The position numbers and the translations under genes were made by a program. From positions 186,001-250,000 of the forward strand of contig CAKVNK010000001.1 of assembly GCA_934777435.1 (NCBI GenBank): 64,000 nucleotides of DNA. The letters run 5' to 3'. The notes under the pieces were generated by a model that was not told where the DNA came from, made no database searches, and saw only the letters and a program-made list of their open reading frames with translations. Shown piece by piece: positions 16,305 to 24,937 of the stretch. The stretch comes from an uncultured Clostridia bacterium. Lineage in GTDB: Bacteria > Bacillota > Clostridia > Christensenellales > UBA1242. How positions within the stretch are numbered: the first letter of the stretch is position 1; each line of letters starts with the position of its first letter.

Positions 16305-18395
16305 ATTGTCTCCTTGTTTATAAGTTTTATATGTGTTGGTGTTGTTGCTATAACTGTTTTGTGCGTTTTTATAACCACCATAATTGGAATTATAATTGCC
16401 TCGACCGTTGCCGTATCCGTTTACATAATCGTCATCATAATCTCGGCTATAACTATTAAAATTGTTATAACTATTGTATGTGTTAAAGCCTGAATTTATT
16501 TGCCTTTCTTTTGCCAAACCAAGTTCATATAAAAACCTTGATTTTACGCTATATTCACGTTTGCCATACATAAATCGTGATGAACTTGAAGTTAAAAATA
16601 AGTCCTTTTTAGCACGTGTTACTGCAACGTACATCAATCGGCGTTCTTCTTCCATATCAGTTTCATCATCACGGTTGATTGGAAAGATTTTTTCTTCACA
16701 ACCAACAACAAAAACTGTGTCAAATTCCAAACCTTTTGCACCATGAATCGTGGCAATAACAACACCTTCGCCATCATCATCGTCCATAGCTGCCGAAAGT
16801 GTTACTGATTGCAAATAGTCTACTATTGTTGCGTTTTGGTTGTTCTCTTCAAACTCTTTAACTGAATTTGAAAGTGAGTTGACATTTAAAAAACGTTCGT
16901 AATCTTGCTCATTATCCAAATCAAAAGATTCTGTTATTTTGGTTTGCTCTAAAAGGTATGTGAAAAAGTCATACATACCCATTGTGTTCATATTATTTTC
17001 TAAATCAACAAGCAAATCACGCAAAGGTATAAGTTTTTCTTTAAGTGCATTTGGTAAAATTTGCTTATCTATATCCATAACCACTTGTTTAAGTGATGTG
17101 CGGTTACGTGTTGCAATTTCTGTTAATTTTGCAATGCTTGTATCCCCCACGCCTCGCTTTGGAAAATTGATAATACGCAAAAAACTTACGTCATCATCAG
17201 GGTTAACCAATGCCACAAGATATGCTAACACATTTTTGATTTCAGCACGTTCAAAGAATTTAAAGCCGTTATACATAATGTGTGGTATATTATAAGCCAA
17301 CAACTTTTCTTCAAACGCACGTGACAAAGCGTTCAAACGCATTAAAATTGCCATTTCGTGGTAAGGTGTGCCAGACGCATGTTTACGTATGATGTTTCGC
17401 ACAACAAAATCGGCTTCATCTGTTTCGTTTTGTGCTGGATAATAATAAACTTCACTACCTTCATCATTTTCAGTGTAAAGTTGTTTATCTAAACGGTTTT
17501 TGTTGTTTTTGATAATCAAATTTGCACGTTCCAAAATCTTTTTTGTGCTACGGTAGTTCTGCTCTAACTTAAACACTTTTGCATCTTTAAAATCACGCTG
17601 GAAGTTAAAAATGTTATCAATGTTTGCCCCACGCCAACCATAGATTGATTGGTCTTCATCGCCAACAATAAGTAGATTGCGAGTGCGTGAAGCAAGCAAT
17701 TTAACAATATCATATTGAAGTTTGTTTGTGTCTTGAAATTCGTCCACGCTGAAATATGTGAACTTGTTTTGTATGCTATCAAGCACTTCACGATTGTTTG
17801 AAATAAGGTTATAAAAATTTATCAGCAAATCATCAAAATCCATTGCATTGTTCTTTTTAAGTTCTGCTTGATAAGCGTTGTAAAACTTAACAAATTCACC
17901 AATGTTATGGTCATAACGATAAATATTTGCATATTCCTCAATGGTTATATTTTCGTTTTTTATTGTTGAAAGATTATGTTTAAAATTGCATTTTGTATCT
18001 TCGTCTGTGATATTCATTTGCTTGAAAATATCTTTAAAAATTTTAGCCGTATCTGTTTCACTGAAAATGGTAAAATTCTCTTTATATCCGGTTAAAAAAC
18101 TTGCATATGTGCGTAACATGCGTGCACAAAAACTGTGGAAGGTGCAAACAGTAACCATATCGCCGTCTGGGGCTATTTTGGTGATTCTATCTTTCATCTC
18201 GCCTGCCGCTTTGTTTGTAAAAGTGATTGCCAAAATTTTATAGGCAGGAACACCGCACTCGGTTATTAAATACGCTATGCGATAAGTAAGCAATCTTGTT
18301 TTGCCACTGCCCGCTCCAGCACTTACTAAAACAGGGCCGTCAGTTGCTGTTACGGCCGAATATTGTTCATCATTAAGCAGTGTACGATAATCCAT
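16056..18395 (-). CDS. pcrA: ATP-dependent DNA helicase PcrA/UvrD
   Basis: PcrA is a 3-prime-to-5-prime superfamily 1A helicase for repair and replication-transcription conflicts. Motifs seen: LNDEQYSAV and Walker A SAGAGSGKTRLLTYR (1A), DEFQDTN (II), GDEDQSIYGWRGA (III), LEQNYRST (IV), ATIHGAKGLEFDTVF (V) and VAVTRAK (VI). Residues about 634-693 form a Tyr/Asn/Gly-rich low-complexity linker. The last 50 residues (KIGAKVKHPKFGDGTITEI...) are the C-terminal Tudor-like domain that contacts RNA polymerase in PcrA. AAAGGAG precedes the ATG. An apparent internal start at 16304 could yield the C-terminal domain alone. Confidence 0.97.
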   Translation of the reverse strand: MDYRTLLNDEQYSAVTATDGPVLVSAGAGSGKTRLLTYRIAYLITECGVPAYKILAITFTNKAAGEMKDRITKIAPDGDMVTVCTFHSFCARMLRTYASFLTGYKENFTIFSETDTAKIFKDIFKQMNITDEDTKCNFKHNLSTIKNENITIEEYANIYRYDHNIGEFVKFYNAYQAELKKNNAMDFDDLLINFYNLISNNREVLDSIQNKFTYFSVDEFQDTNKLQYDIVKLLASRTRNLLIVGDEDQSIYGWRGANIDNIFNFQRDFKDAKVFKLEQNYRSTKKILERANLIIKNNKNRLDKQLYTENDEGSEVYYYPAQNETDEADFVVRNIIRKHASGTPYHEMAILMRLNALSRAFEEKLLAYNIPHIMYNGFKFFERAEIKNVLAYLVALVNPDDDVSFLRIINFPKRGVGDTSIAKLTEIATRNRTSLKQVVMDIDKQILPNALKEKLIPLRDLLVDLENNMNTMGMYDFFTYLLEQTKITESFDLDNEQDYERFLNVNSLSNSVKEFEENNQNATIVDYLQSVTLSAAMDDDDGEGVVIATIHGAKGLEFDTVFVVGCEEKIFPINRDDETDMEEERRLMYVAVTRAKKDLFLTSSSSRFMYGKREYSVKSRFLYELGLAKERQINSGFNTYNSYNNFNSYSRDYDDDYVNGYGNGRGNYNSNYGGYKNAQNSYSNNTNTYKTYKQGDNMNNLQTGTNKIFNYTFGKDTVEKKTVDFSKIKIGAKVKHPKFGDGTITEITPNSSNHCVKIKFDLVGEKMLSLEYAPIEFVD

Positions 18396-18711
18396 TTTGC
18401 TCCTTTAAGGATTAAAAAAAATTTTACTAGGTGCTTGCCTTGAAAATTCTTTAACCAAATTGTTCTGTTTTATTTACTTTTTAAGTATATCACACTAAAA
18501 AGCCAAACGCAAACAATTTAATTAAAAAAACATAAAAGCCAAAATTCACAATGTATCAAAATGTTTCATTTTGTTTTGCCACACTCATCAATATGAATTG
18601 TTGTTAAGATGCTACACTTATTCACTTCACTAACATTAGTAAATATAGTTTTTTTTACTAAAACAACAAACAATTTTTTGCCTACATTTACAAATTTGGT
18701 TTGTTGTTAAA
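18396..18711. other. Gene-free region between pcrA and rpsU
   Basis: No coding frame with a ribosome-binding site was found here. It holds the pcrA promoter (18484-18512), a short hairpin CAAAATG-TTT-CATTTTG (18557-18573) and an 8-bp inverted repeat TTAGTAAA/TTTACTAA (18636-18643 with 18654-18661). Neither inverted repeat matches an operator I know. Confidence 0.5.
18484..18512 (-). promoter_or_regulatory. Promoter of pcrA-ligA
   Basis: Minus strand TTGCGT (18507-18512), 17-nt spacer, TATACT (18484-18489) preceded by an extended TGA element, about 90 nt before the pcrA start. Confidence 0.5.
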
Positions 18712-18712
18712 C

Positions 18713-18744
18713 GCAAAAAAAAATCACTGGCTAACCAGTGATTT
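18713..18744 (-). terminator. Terminator of rpsU
   Basis: Perfect 10-bp stem AAATCACTGG/CCAGTGATTT (18721-18730 with 18735-18744), CTAA-type 4-nt loop, followed on the minus strand by TTTTTT. It lies 8 nt past the rpsU stop. Confidence 0.9.
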
Positions 18745-18751
18745 TAAAATC

Positions 18752-18940
18752 TTAATATCTTGATTTTTTCATGGCACGTTTACGTGCTGCTTTTTGCTTT
18801 TCCTTTTTAGCAACGCTTGGTTTAACGTATTCTTGTTTCTTTTTCAAATCGCCAATAATACCATCTTTTTGGCATTTACGTTTAAAACGTTTCAATGCAC
18901 TTTCGATTGATTCATTTTCGCCACAACGAATTGTTGTCAT
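18752..18940 (-). CDS. rpsU: 30S ribosomal protein S21
   Basis: S21 is a small basic protein near the anti-Shine-Dalgarno region of 16S rRNA that helps initiation. The 62-residue product has the family pattern ENESIESALKRFKRKCQKDG and a basic tail (KAARKRAMKKSRY). The start is set at the ATG at 18940 by comparison with family N-termini; a GTG at 18952 in frame is possible. It has a near-perfect promoter and a strong terminator, so it is monocistronic, although the HIT/mtaB genes upstream point the same way. Confidence 0.95.
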   Translation of the reverse strand: MTTIRCGENESIESALKRFKRKCQKDGIIGDLKKKQEYVKPSVAKKEKQKAARKRAMKKSRY

Positions 18941-18978
18941 ATCCTTATTCACCCACTTTTAGATCTAAACTGAAATTC

Positions 18979-19007
18979 ATTATAAGCGAAAAAAACAATA
19001 TTGTCAA
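18979..19007 (-). promoter_or_regulatory. Consensus promoter of rpsU
   Basis: Minus strand TTGACA (19002-19007), exactly 17 nt, TATAAT (18979-18984): a perfect sigma-A consensus promoter, fitting a highly expressed ribosomal gene. Confidence 0.85.
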
Positions 19008-19025
19008 TGTTTTTTGCAAAAGTTT

Positions 19026-19361
19026 TTAAAACTCTTTAAGTTGTTCGCCACCTAAAATGTGGATATGAACATGACCAACAGTTTGACCAGCATCTTCACC
19101 TTGGTTAATAACCAAACGATAACCGTTTGTAAGCCCAAGTTCTGCTTGCATATGGCTGATTTTGCCCATAATTTTGCCAAGCATTGCTGTGCCTTCGTCT
19201 GTCATCATATCAATGGTTGGCACATGCTCGGTTGGAATTGCAATAAGGTGCACTTTTGCTTGTGGGTTGATGTCTTTAATAATCATAAAATCATCATCTT
19301 TATACAATGTTGTACTTGGCAATTCACCTTTTCTAATTTTACAAAATACGCAATCTTCCAT
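19026..19361 (-). CDS. HIT-family protein (HinT-like)
   Basis: HinT-type HIT proteins hydrolyse purine nucleoside phosphoramidates and related AMP conjugates. The 111-residue protein has the N-terminal MEDCVFCKIRKGELPSTTLY (zinc-type CxxC) and the catalytic histidine triad HVHIHIL (about residues 97-103). Length is typical. AAGGAGA precedes the ATG. It lies downstream of mtaB on the same strand, a common Firmicute neighbour pair. Confidence 0.93.
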   Translation of the reverse strand: MEDCVFCKIRKGELPSTTLYKDDDFMIIKDINPQAKVHLIAIPTEHVPTIDMMTDEGTAMLGKIMGKISHMQAELGLTNGYRLVINQGEDAGQTVGHVHIHILGGEQLKEF

Positions 19362-19422
19362 ATTAAATATCTCCTTTTGTTAAAACATTTTTTCTATTAT
19401 ATTTTTGTTTTATGTGACAAAT

Positions 19423-20673
19423 TTAATTTTCTTTTAAGTTTGCAAGCATACCTTTTTTGTATGGTTCAACAAGTGTTACATCAACAATCTGTCCCACTTT
19501 TAAGTTTGCTGGCAAGTAAGTGTATATATAATTATCAGTATAGCCTATTGAATAATTTTCGTCAACAATTTCAATCAACAGTTTATGTGTTGTGTTTTTA
19601 TTGTTTTGATAAAATTTTGCTTTAAAATCTGCATTGAGTTTTTGCAAACGTTTTTCACGTTGTTTAACAATTTCTGCTGGCACATCTCCCCCCATTTTGC
19701 TTGCCACAGTACCAGAACGTATACTGTATGGGAAAATGTGCATAAAGTCAAAACCTATGCGTTGCAAGTTTTTAAAGGTATTTTCAAATTCATCATCTGT
19801 TTCACCTTTAAAGCCAACAATAAGGTCAGTTGAAATGCAAGCAGTTGGAAATTCTTTACGTATTCTATCCGTTATGTCAATAAACTTTTCAATGGTATAA
19901 CGTCTGTTCATACGCTTTAAAGTTTCATTGCACGCAGATTGCAAACTCAAATGAAAATGTGGACAAAAGTTTTTGCAACCTTTTAAAACCGCAAACATTT
20001 CATCGTCTAAAATATTGCACTCTATTGAAGAAATCCTAAAACGTTTGTTTAATTTATCAACTTCTTTAATCAATGTTGATAAAGCAAGTTTGCCATCTAT
20101 GCGATAATCACTCATATTTATGCCTGTAAGCACAATTTCGCTGGCCTGGGTGTCTTTAATCTCTGCCACAACATCTTCTAAATTGCGGCTTCTGCTTCTG
20201 CCCCTAACATAAGGTATAAGGCAGTAAGAACAAAAATAATTGCAACCGTCTTGAATTTTTATGTATTGGCGAGTGCGTGTTTCGATTGGACGTGGCATTT
20301 CATCATATTCTACATGTTCCAAATCTGGCAACACTTTATTTTGTTTATCTATAAAATCCATAATAATATGTTTGCCATAATTGCCAGTTAAAGCAATAAC
20401 ATTTGGATTGCCTAAAAATTTGGCTGGATTATTTTGCACTGCACAACCACACACCACGATTTTAGCATTTGGATTTAATTTTTCAAGTTTAGAAAGCACT
20501 TGTTTTGATTTTCTTTCACCTGTGTTTGTTACTGCACAAGTGTTAACAACATAAACATCTGCTGGCACAAGGCCTTCAGAAATCTCATAACCGGCCTGTT
20601 TCAACTGGTTCATTATTGATTGACTTTCATATTCATTAACTTTGCAACCTAAGGTTACCACACTAGCACGCAT
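19423..20673 (-). CDS. mtaB: tRNA t6A37 methylthiotransferase MtaB
   Basis: MtaB is a radical SAM enzyme converting t6A37 to ms2t6A37 in tRNAs decoding ANN codons. Order in 416 residues: N-terminal UPF0004 domain with cluster-binding cysteines (TLGCKVNEYES, VNTCAVTNTGERKS, VVCGCAVQ), radical SAM core with CNYFCSYCLIPYVRG (about residues 144-158), and a C-terminal TRAM-like beta-barrel. Its start overlaps rsmE by 11 nt, with GGCGGTG upstream inside rsmE. This fits the conserved Firmicute neighbourhood of rsmE and mtaB (yqeV). Confidence 0.95.
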   Translation of the reverse strand: MRASVVTLGCKVNEYESQSIMNQLKQAGYEISEGLVPADVYVVNTCAVTNTGERKSKQVLSKLEKLNPNAKIVVCGCAVQNNPAKFLGNPNVIALTGNYGKHIIMDFIDKQNKVLPDLEHVEYDEMPRPIETRTRQYIKIQDGCNYFCSYCLIPYVRGRSRSRNLEDVVAEIKDTQASEIVLTGINMSDYRIDGKLALSTLIKEVDKLNKRFRISSIECNILDDEMFAVLKGCKNFCPHFHLSLQSACNETLKRMNRRYTIEKFIDITDRIRKEFPTACISTDLIVGFKGETDDEFENTFKNLQRIGFDFMHIFPYSIRSGTVASKMGGDVPAEIVKQREKRLQKLNADFKAKFYQNNKNTTHKLLIEIVDENYSIGYTDNYIYTYLPANLKVGQIVDVTLVEPYKKGMLANLKEN

Positions 20674-21373
20674 TATTCACCGCCTTTAACATACTCACAC
20701 CAGCAACACACGCCACTTCGGCACGTAAAATTGTGTTGCCTAAACTAACATTTTTTGCAAAAGATGAAAAATATTTAACTTCTTCTGCTGAAAAGCCCCC
20801 TTCTGGCCCAATAATCAACGCAAAGCCACCTGAAAAACCTGTAATTTTGCCAGTTGAATCTTCATAGGCAAAAAATGTGTTTTGTGGTGCGTCTTGTTTG
20901 ATTTGATTTTTGCTTATAATTTCAATTTTCATTATATCCGCACGTTCACTTTGTTTGCTTGCCTGAATTGCAGTTTGGTTAAGTTTTTCAATTTTTTTAT
21001 CATCAAAAGTTGCAACTGAAAAGTCCGCCTTAAACAATTTGACGCATTTAACATTAAGTTCTGCCAAATGGTCTACCGCTTCAACCAGAGCATCGTTTTT
21101 TATCATTGCAAGGTAAACTGTTATATTATTTGAGTTTGCAGAAGCATTGTGTTGTTTGTTTTCAAGTGTCAATTCAACCTTATCTTTAAAAATTGTTTGC
21201 ACTTTAAAATGATAGTCAAAACCATCACCGCAAAAAGCCACAATATTGTCGCCAACTTTTGCACGGCGAACTTTGATTAAATGCTGTGCTTCTTGCCCTG
21301 ACAAACACAAAGAAAAAGGAACATCAATTTCCTTTATTCCTTCTGGTTTTTGAAAATAATATCTATTATCCAT
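20663..21373 (-). CDS. rsmE: 16S rRNA (uracil-1498-N3)-methyltransferase RsmE
   Basis: RsmE methylates U1498 of 16S rRNA. The 236-residue protein has the N-terminal PUA-like part (SGQEAQHLIKVRRAKVGDNI) and the SPOUT knot motifs IIGPEGGFSAEEV (about 187-199) and LGNTILRAEVACV (about 212-224). AAAGGG precedes the ATG. It overlaps rpe by 8 nt and mtaB by 11 nt, indicating a tightly coupled operon. Confidence 0.94.
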   Translation of the reverse strand: MDNRYYFQKPEGIKEIDVPFSLCLSGQEAQHLIKVRRAKVGDNIVAFCGDGFDYHFKVQTIFKDKVELTLENKQHNASANSNNITVYLAMIKNDALVEAVDHLAELNVKCVKLFKADFSVATFDDKKIEKLNQTAIQASKQSERADIMKIEIISKNQIKQDAPQNTFFAYEDSTGKITGFSGGFALIIGPEGGFSAEEVKYFSSFAKNVSLGNTILRAEVACVAGVSMLKAVNNAC

Positions 21374-22022
21374 TATTACCCTTTAACTTTTGTATTGCTT
21401 CGTATGTGTCGTTGCTGTAAATATAATTGCCACTAACAACAATATCCGCACCAGCACGCACAACTTGTGCTGATGTTTTATCATTGAGACCGCCGTCAAC
21501 TTCAATCAAAATTTTGTTGCTTTTTTCACGCACATATTTGATTTTCTGTATAGCAGATTTTTGGAACTCTTGCCCACCTTTGCCTGCTTTAACTGACATA
21601 ATCAACACCATATCAAGTTCATTTAAAAATGGGTCAATTTTTGAAATATCAGTATCTAAATCTATTGCCAAACTTGCCATAACGCCTTTGCTTTTAATGT
21701 GGCGGATAAGTTTATGTGTTTGTTCTTCGTCCAACACTTCTTGATGCACGCTGATAATGTTTGCCCCTGCCTTGATATATTTATCAATAACTTTGGCTGG
21801 GTCTTGCACCATAAGGTGACAATCAAAAAGCAATGTGGTGCGTTCTTTTAATTGTTCAAGATAAGCAAAATCAACTGATTTATGCTTAACAAAAACACCA
21901 TCCATAACATCAAAATGGTACATATCTGCACCATAATTTGTAACACGTTCCAAATATTCTATCTGGCTTGACATATTCCTGCCTGCTGGCAAACTTGATG
22001 CTGAAACAACAATCTTTTTCAC
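21366..22022 (-). CDS. rpe: Ribulose-phosphate 3-epimerase family protein
   Basis: Ribulose-5-phosphate 3-epimerase interconverts ribulose-5-P and xylulose-5-P. The 218-residue TIM barrel keeps the metal/catalytic motifs YHFDVMDGVFV (about 37-47), CHLMVQDP and VDGGLN. The phosphate-binding loop reads MSVKAGKGGQEF where the family usually has MSVNPGFGGQxF, and the final loop is VSGNYIYS. These changes leave room for a different sugar phosphate such as allulose-6-P. It starts at GTG with TAGGAGATAA upstream. The usual neighbour rsgA is absent. Confidence 0.85.
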   Translation of the reverse strand: MKKIVVSASSLPAGRNMSSQIEYLERVTNYGADMYHFDVMDGVFVKHKSVDFAYLEQLKERTTLLFDCHLMVQDPAKVIDKYIKAGANIISVHQEVLDEEQTHKLIRHIKSKGVMASLAIDLDTDISKIDPFLNELDMVLIMSVKAGKGGQEFQKSAIQKIKYVREKSNKILIEVDGGLNDKTSAQVVRAGADIVVSGNYIYSNDTYEAIQKLKGNNG

Positions 22023-22111
22023 AATTATCTCCTAACACTTAAAACAAAATCAAACATTATACTGTTGTCTGTTTTAAGCAAATTTATCTAGTTATATTTT
22101 AACACAATTTA

Positions 22112-22165
22112 TATAAAAAACAAACTAATTTACTTTGCGTTTATAAGTAAAAATAGTTTGTTGTT
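22112..22165 (-). terminator. Terminator downstream of rlmN
   Basis: A compound stem: outer AACAAACTA/TAGTTTGTT (119-127 with 154-162) and inner TTTACTT/AAGTAAA (129-135 with 145-151), numbers after 22000, with U-tracts on both sides. It ends the rpoZ-priA-def-fmt-rlmN unit and separates it from rpe. Confidence 0.75.
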
Positions 22166-22260
22166 TTTGATTATCTCAATTTCCTTTGGTTTGCTTTTAA
22201 AATTTAGCCCATTTTTTGTGTAAATAATCTTATTTATTTTACACATTAAATCTTAACAAA

Positions 22261-23313
22261 TTAGTCTTGCAAATGTTTTGCACGTAACATACCACACGCC
22301 CCAGCAATGTCGTCACCTTGGCTACGACGAAGGGTTGCACTTACACCTTCCAAATTAAGACGTTCAACAAACTGAATTGCTTGTTGACGTGTTGTTGCTT
22401 TAAGACTGCCACCATTTGGGTTTAAACAAATAACATTGATGTGACTTTTAAAACCACGTGTTAAAGTTTTTAATGCCAAAATATCTTGTTCACGGTTGTT
22501 AACGCCGTCAATAAGGCAATATTCAAACACAACACGGCGGTTGTTTTCTTTAACATATGCCCTAACAGCCGTCATAATTTCAGCAATTGTATAGCGGTTT
22601 GCTATTGGCATAATGGTTTTACGTGTTTCGTCATCTGTAGCATGCAAAGAAACGCAAAGTGTGATGTTAAAATTGAGTTTGGCTAAATCATAAATTCTAT
22701 CAACCAAACCGCAAGTAGAAAGTGAAATATTGCGTTCACTCACACCAAAGCCTTGTGGGTGTGTGATAAGTTTAAGCCATTTAACAACATTATCAAAATT
22801 ATCAAGTGGTTCACCACTACCCATAAGCACAATATTTGAAAAGTTACGTTCAGTGCATTTGCCGTTATCAGCATTAAGAATCGCAATTATTGAAATCATC
22901 TCGCCTGCAGACAAATTGCGGATAAGCCCATTTGTTGTGGAAGCACAAAATTTGCAACCCATTCTGCATCCAACTTGTGTTGACAAGCATATTGTGTTGC
23001 CATAGTTTTGGTGTAAAAACACGCTTTCAACCAAATTGTTGTCATGCAATTTAAGAAGGTATTTTTTTGTGCCGTCACGACTTGTGTAAACCTTATAAAT
23101 TTCAACTGGTTTTAAAATGTATTCTTTGCTTAATGTTTGCTTTAAATCTGCTGAAAAATTGATTGAATCATAGTCCTTGCTTTGAATAATTGCATCAAAA
23201 ATCTGCTTGGCACGAAATGAAGGAAGATTTGCCAATTCAGTTTTTAATTCAGTTAAACTATAATCACTTAAAATTTTCATATTTAAATTGTTTTTTTGGC
23301 TTTTGGCTGCCAT
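22261..23313 (-). CDS. rlmN: Dual-specificity rRNA/tRNA methyltransferase RlmN
   Basis: RlmN is a radical SAM enzyme making m2A2503 in 23S rRNA and m2A37 in tRNA. The 350-residue protein has the radical SAM motif CRMGCKFCAST (about 116-126), the GSGEPLDN motif, and the C-terminal methyl-carrier cysteine in GDDIAGACGMLRA. The N-terminus is uncertain: the ATG at 23313 and the ATG at 23280 both lack a clear Shine-Dalgarno site; the longer form is reported. It follows fmt; the rsmB gene normally between them is absent. Confidence 0.95.
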   Translation of the reverse strand: MAAKSQKNNLNMKILSDYSLTELKTELANLPSFRAKQIFDAIIQSKDYDSINFSADLKQTLSKEYILKPVEIYKVYTSRDGTKKYLLKLHDNNLVESVFLHQNYGNTICLSTQVGCRMGCKFCASTTNGLIRNLSAGEMISIIAILNADNGKCTERNFSNIVLMGSGEPLDNFDNVVKWLKLITHPQGFGVSERNISLSTCGLVDRIYDLAKLNFNITLCVSLHATDDETRKTIMPIANRYTIAEIMTAVRAYVKENNRRVVFEYCLIDGVNNREQDILALKTLTRGFKSHINVICLNPNGGSLKATTRQQAIQFVERLNLEGVSATLRRSQGDDIAGACGMLRAKHLQD

Positions 23314-23339
23314 ATTATGCTTTTTGGCTTTTTGAAATC

Positions 23340-24266
23340 CTATTGTAAAACTGGTTCAATAATTTCATTTTGAACAAATTTGTTTGCGTTCATATATGCT
23401 TTCGCTGGCATTTTTTGTTTGCCTTCTGGTTGAATTGTTACAATTTCAACCGCTGTATCTTTTGTTGCAATAATCAAACCAAATTTTGAAGTACAATTTA
23501 AAATTTGCCCTGGTGTGCCTTGCCCACTTATTGCTTTTGCTTCAAGCACTTTAAAACGCATATTGTGGTAAACAAAATAACAACTTTCAAGTGCACGCAC
23601 TTTATTTACAATGGCTTTTGATGTGTTGTTAAAATTTAACAAATAATCTTCCTTTTTAATCATAGGGAAATATGTCATTTGGCTTTCGTCTTGTTTTTCA
23701 CCGTTTTTAACCATTGTGTTAAAATTATCTAAAAACTCATTGATACACTCTGCACCTAGTGTTGCAAGTTTACTAAATACACTAGATGAAGTATCTTCTT
23801 CTGTGATTTCAATTTGCTTTTTAAGGTACATATCCCCACAATCAAGCCCTAATTCGGTTTTCATAATAGTGATGCCAGTAACAGTTTCACCGTTCATAAT
23901 TGCCCATTGTATTGGTGATGAACCACGATATTTTGGCAACAAACTTGCGTGAACATTATAACAACCTAAAGGTGGAATATCTAAAATATTTTGCCTGATA
24001 ATTTGACCATAACTTGCGGTAACAAAAATATCAGCCGACAATTCTTTAAGTGGCTGTTCACCCTCTCTATTTAACTTTTCAAATTGAAAAAGTTTGATGT
24101 TGTTTGCCAAACAATATTGTTTGATTGGTGAAAATGTTGATTTACCATTTCTGCCATTAACTTTGTCAGGTTGTGAAACAACAGCGACAACTTGCTTGCC
24201 ACTATCAACCAAACTTTTTAAAACCACAGTGCTAAATTCGCCAGTGCCAAAAAATACTATTCTCAT
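23340..24266 (-). CDS. fmt: Methionyl-tRNA formyltransferase
   Basis: Fmt formylates initiator Met-tRNA using 10-formyl-THF. The 308-residue protein has MRIVFFGTGEFSTVVLKSL at the start, the substrate-loop signature and NVHASLLPKYRGSSPIQWAI (about 107-126) with catalytic Asn and His, and a C-terminal OB-like tRNA-binding domain. It overlaps the def stop as TAATG, so deformylase and formyltransferase are translationally coupled, the classic def-fmt arrangement. Confidence 0.97.
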   Translation of the reverse strand: MRIVFFGTGEFSTVVLKSLVDSGKQVVAVVSQPDKVNGRNGKSTFSPIKQYCLANNIKLFQFEKLNREGEQPLKELSADIFVTASYGQIIRQNILDIPPLGCYNVHASLLPKYRGSSPIQWAIMNGETVTGITIMKTELGLDCGDMYLKKQIEITEEDTSSSVFSKLATLGAECINEFLDNFNTMVKNGEKQDESQMTYFPMIKKEDYLLNFNNTSKAIVNKVRALESCYFVYHNMRFKVLEAKAISGQGTPGQILNCTSKFGLIIATKDTAVEIVTIQPEGKQKMPAKAYMNANKFVQNEIIEPVLQ

Positions 24267-24742
24267 TATTCTTGTTCGTCCTCGTCAACAAAACCTTCTG
24301 GTGGTGTGCAGATTTTATCAATGTATAACACGCCTTCCAAATGGTCATTTTCATGGCAAACACAAACCGCTGTCCACCCTTCGCAAGTGAAAGTGAATCT
24401 GTTGCCATAACGGTCAAACGCACTAACTGTTACTGTTTGTGGGCGTTCAACATATTCAAAAGGCAATTTAACACTTAAACAGCCTTCTTTGTGAATTTGT
24501 TTGCCAGATGTTGAAATAATTTCAGGGTTAACAAACTCTAAATACACTTCATTTATGCAAACAACAAAAACACGTTTAAGCACGCCAACTTGCACTGCAC
24601 TTAAACCTGAACCATTTGCTATTTTAACTGTTTCACGCATATCATCAAGCAATTCCCAAAGTTTATCGTCAAAAACTTTAACTGGTTTACTTTTTTTGCG
24701 TATAAAGTTATCTGTATAAGGCACAATTTCTCTTACTGCCAT
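24266..24742 (-). CDS. def: Peptide deformylase
   Basis: Def removes the N-formyl group from nascent proteins. All three metal-site motifs are present: GSGLSAVQVG (about residues 44-53), EGCLSV and HENDH. Residues flanking these differ from the most common forms (CHENDH rather than QHExDH), but ligands are intact. The start is the ATG at 24742 with AAGGAGA upstream; the longer open frame lacks support. The 158-residue length is normal. fmt follows with a 1-nt overlap. Confidence 0.95.
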   Translation of the reverse strand: MAVREIVPYTDNFIRKKSKPVKVFDDKLWELLDDMRETVKIANGSGLSAVQVGVLKRVFVVCINEVYLEFVNPEIISTSGKQIHKEGCLSVKLPFEYVERPQTVTVSAFDRYGNRFTFTCEGWTAVCVCHENDHLEGVLYIDKICTPPEGFVDEDEQE

Positions 24743-24937
24743 TAATTTCTCCTTTTGTGTTTTTATTTCTTGCATTTTGATTGAAAATTAAACTTAAAAA
24801 TATCATCAGATAATTAAACAATCTATCAATTCTACCCTATTCTACTAGTTGTCAATCAACAAACCTAGTTACAATTCATTATCCGACTTATAGTGGTTAA
24901 TTTAATATAAATTTTATAGTGTCTGCGTTTTAAGGCT

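Noticed and set aside
18636..18661. 8-bp inverted repeat TTAGTAAA/TTTACTAA as an operator or terminator
   Set aside because: It lies in a spacer far from both neighbouring starts, has an AT-only loop, and fits chance in this base composition; mentioned only in the region note.
22112..22165. Compound hairpin before rpe as a possible riboswitch
   Set aside because: It has perfect stems with U-tracts on both sides and lies right after rlmN; a plain intrinsic terminator explains it, and no conserved aptamer bases were seen.
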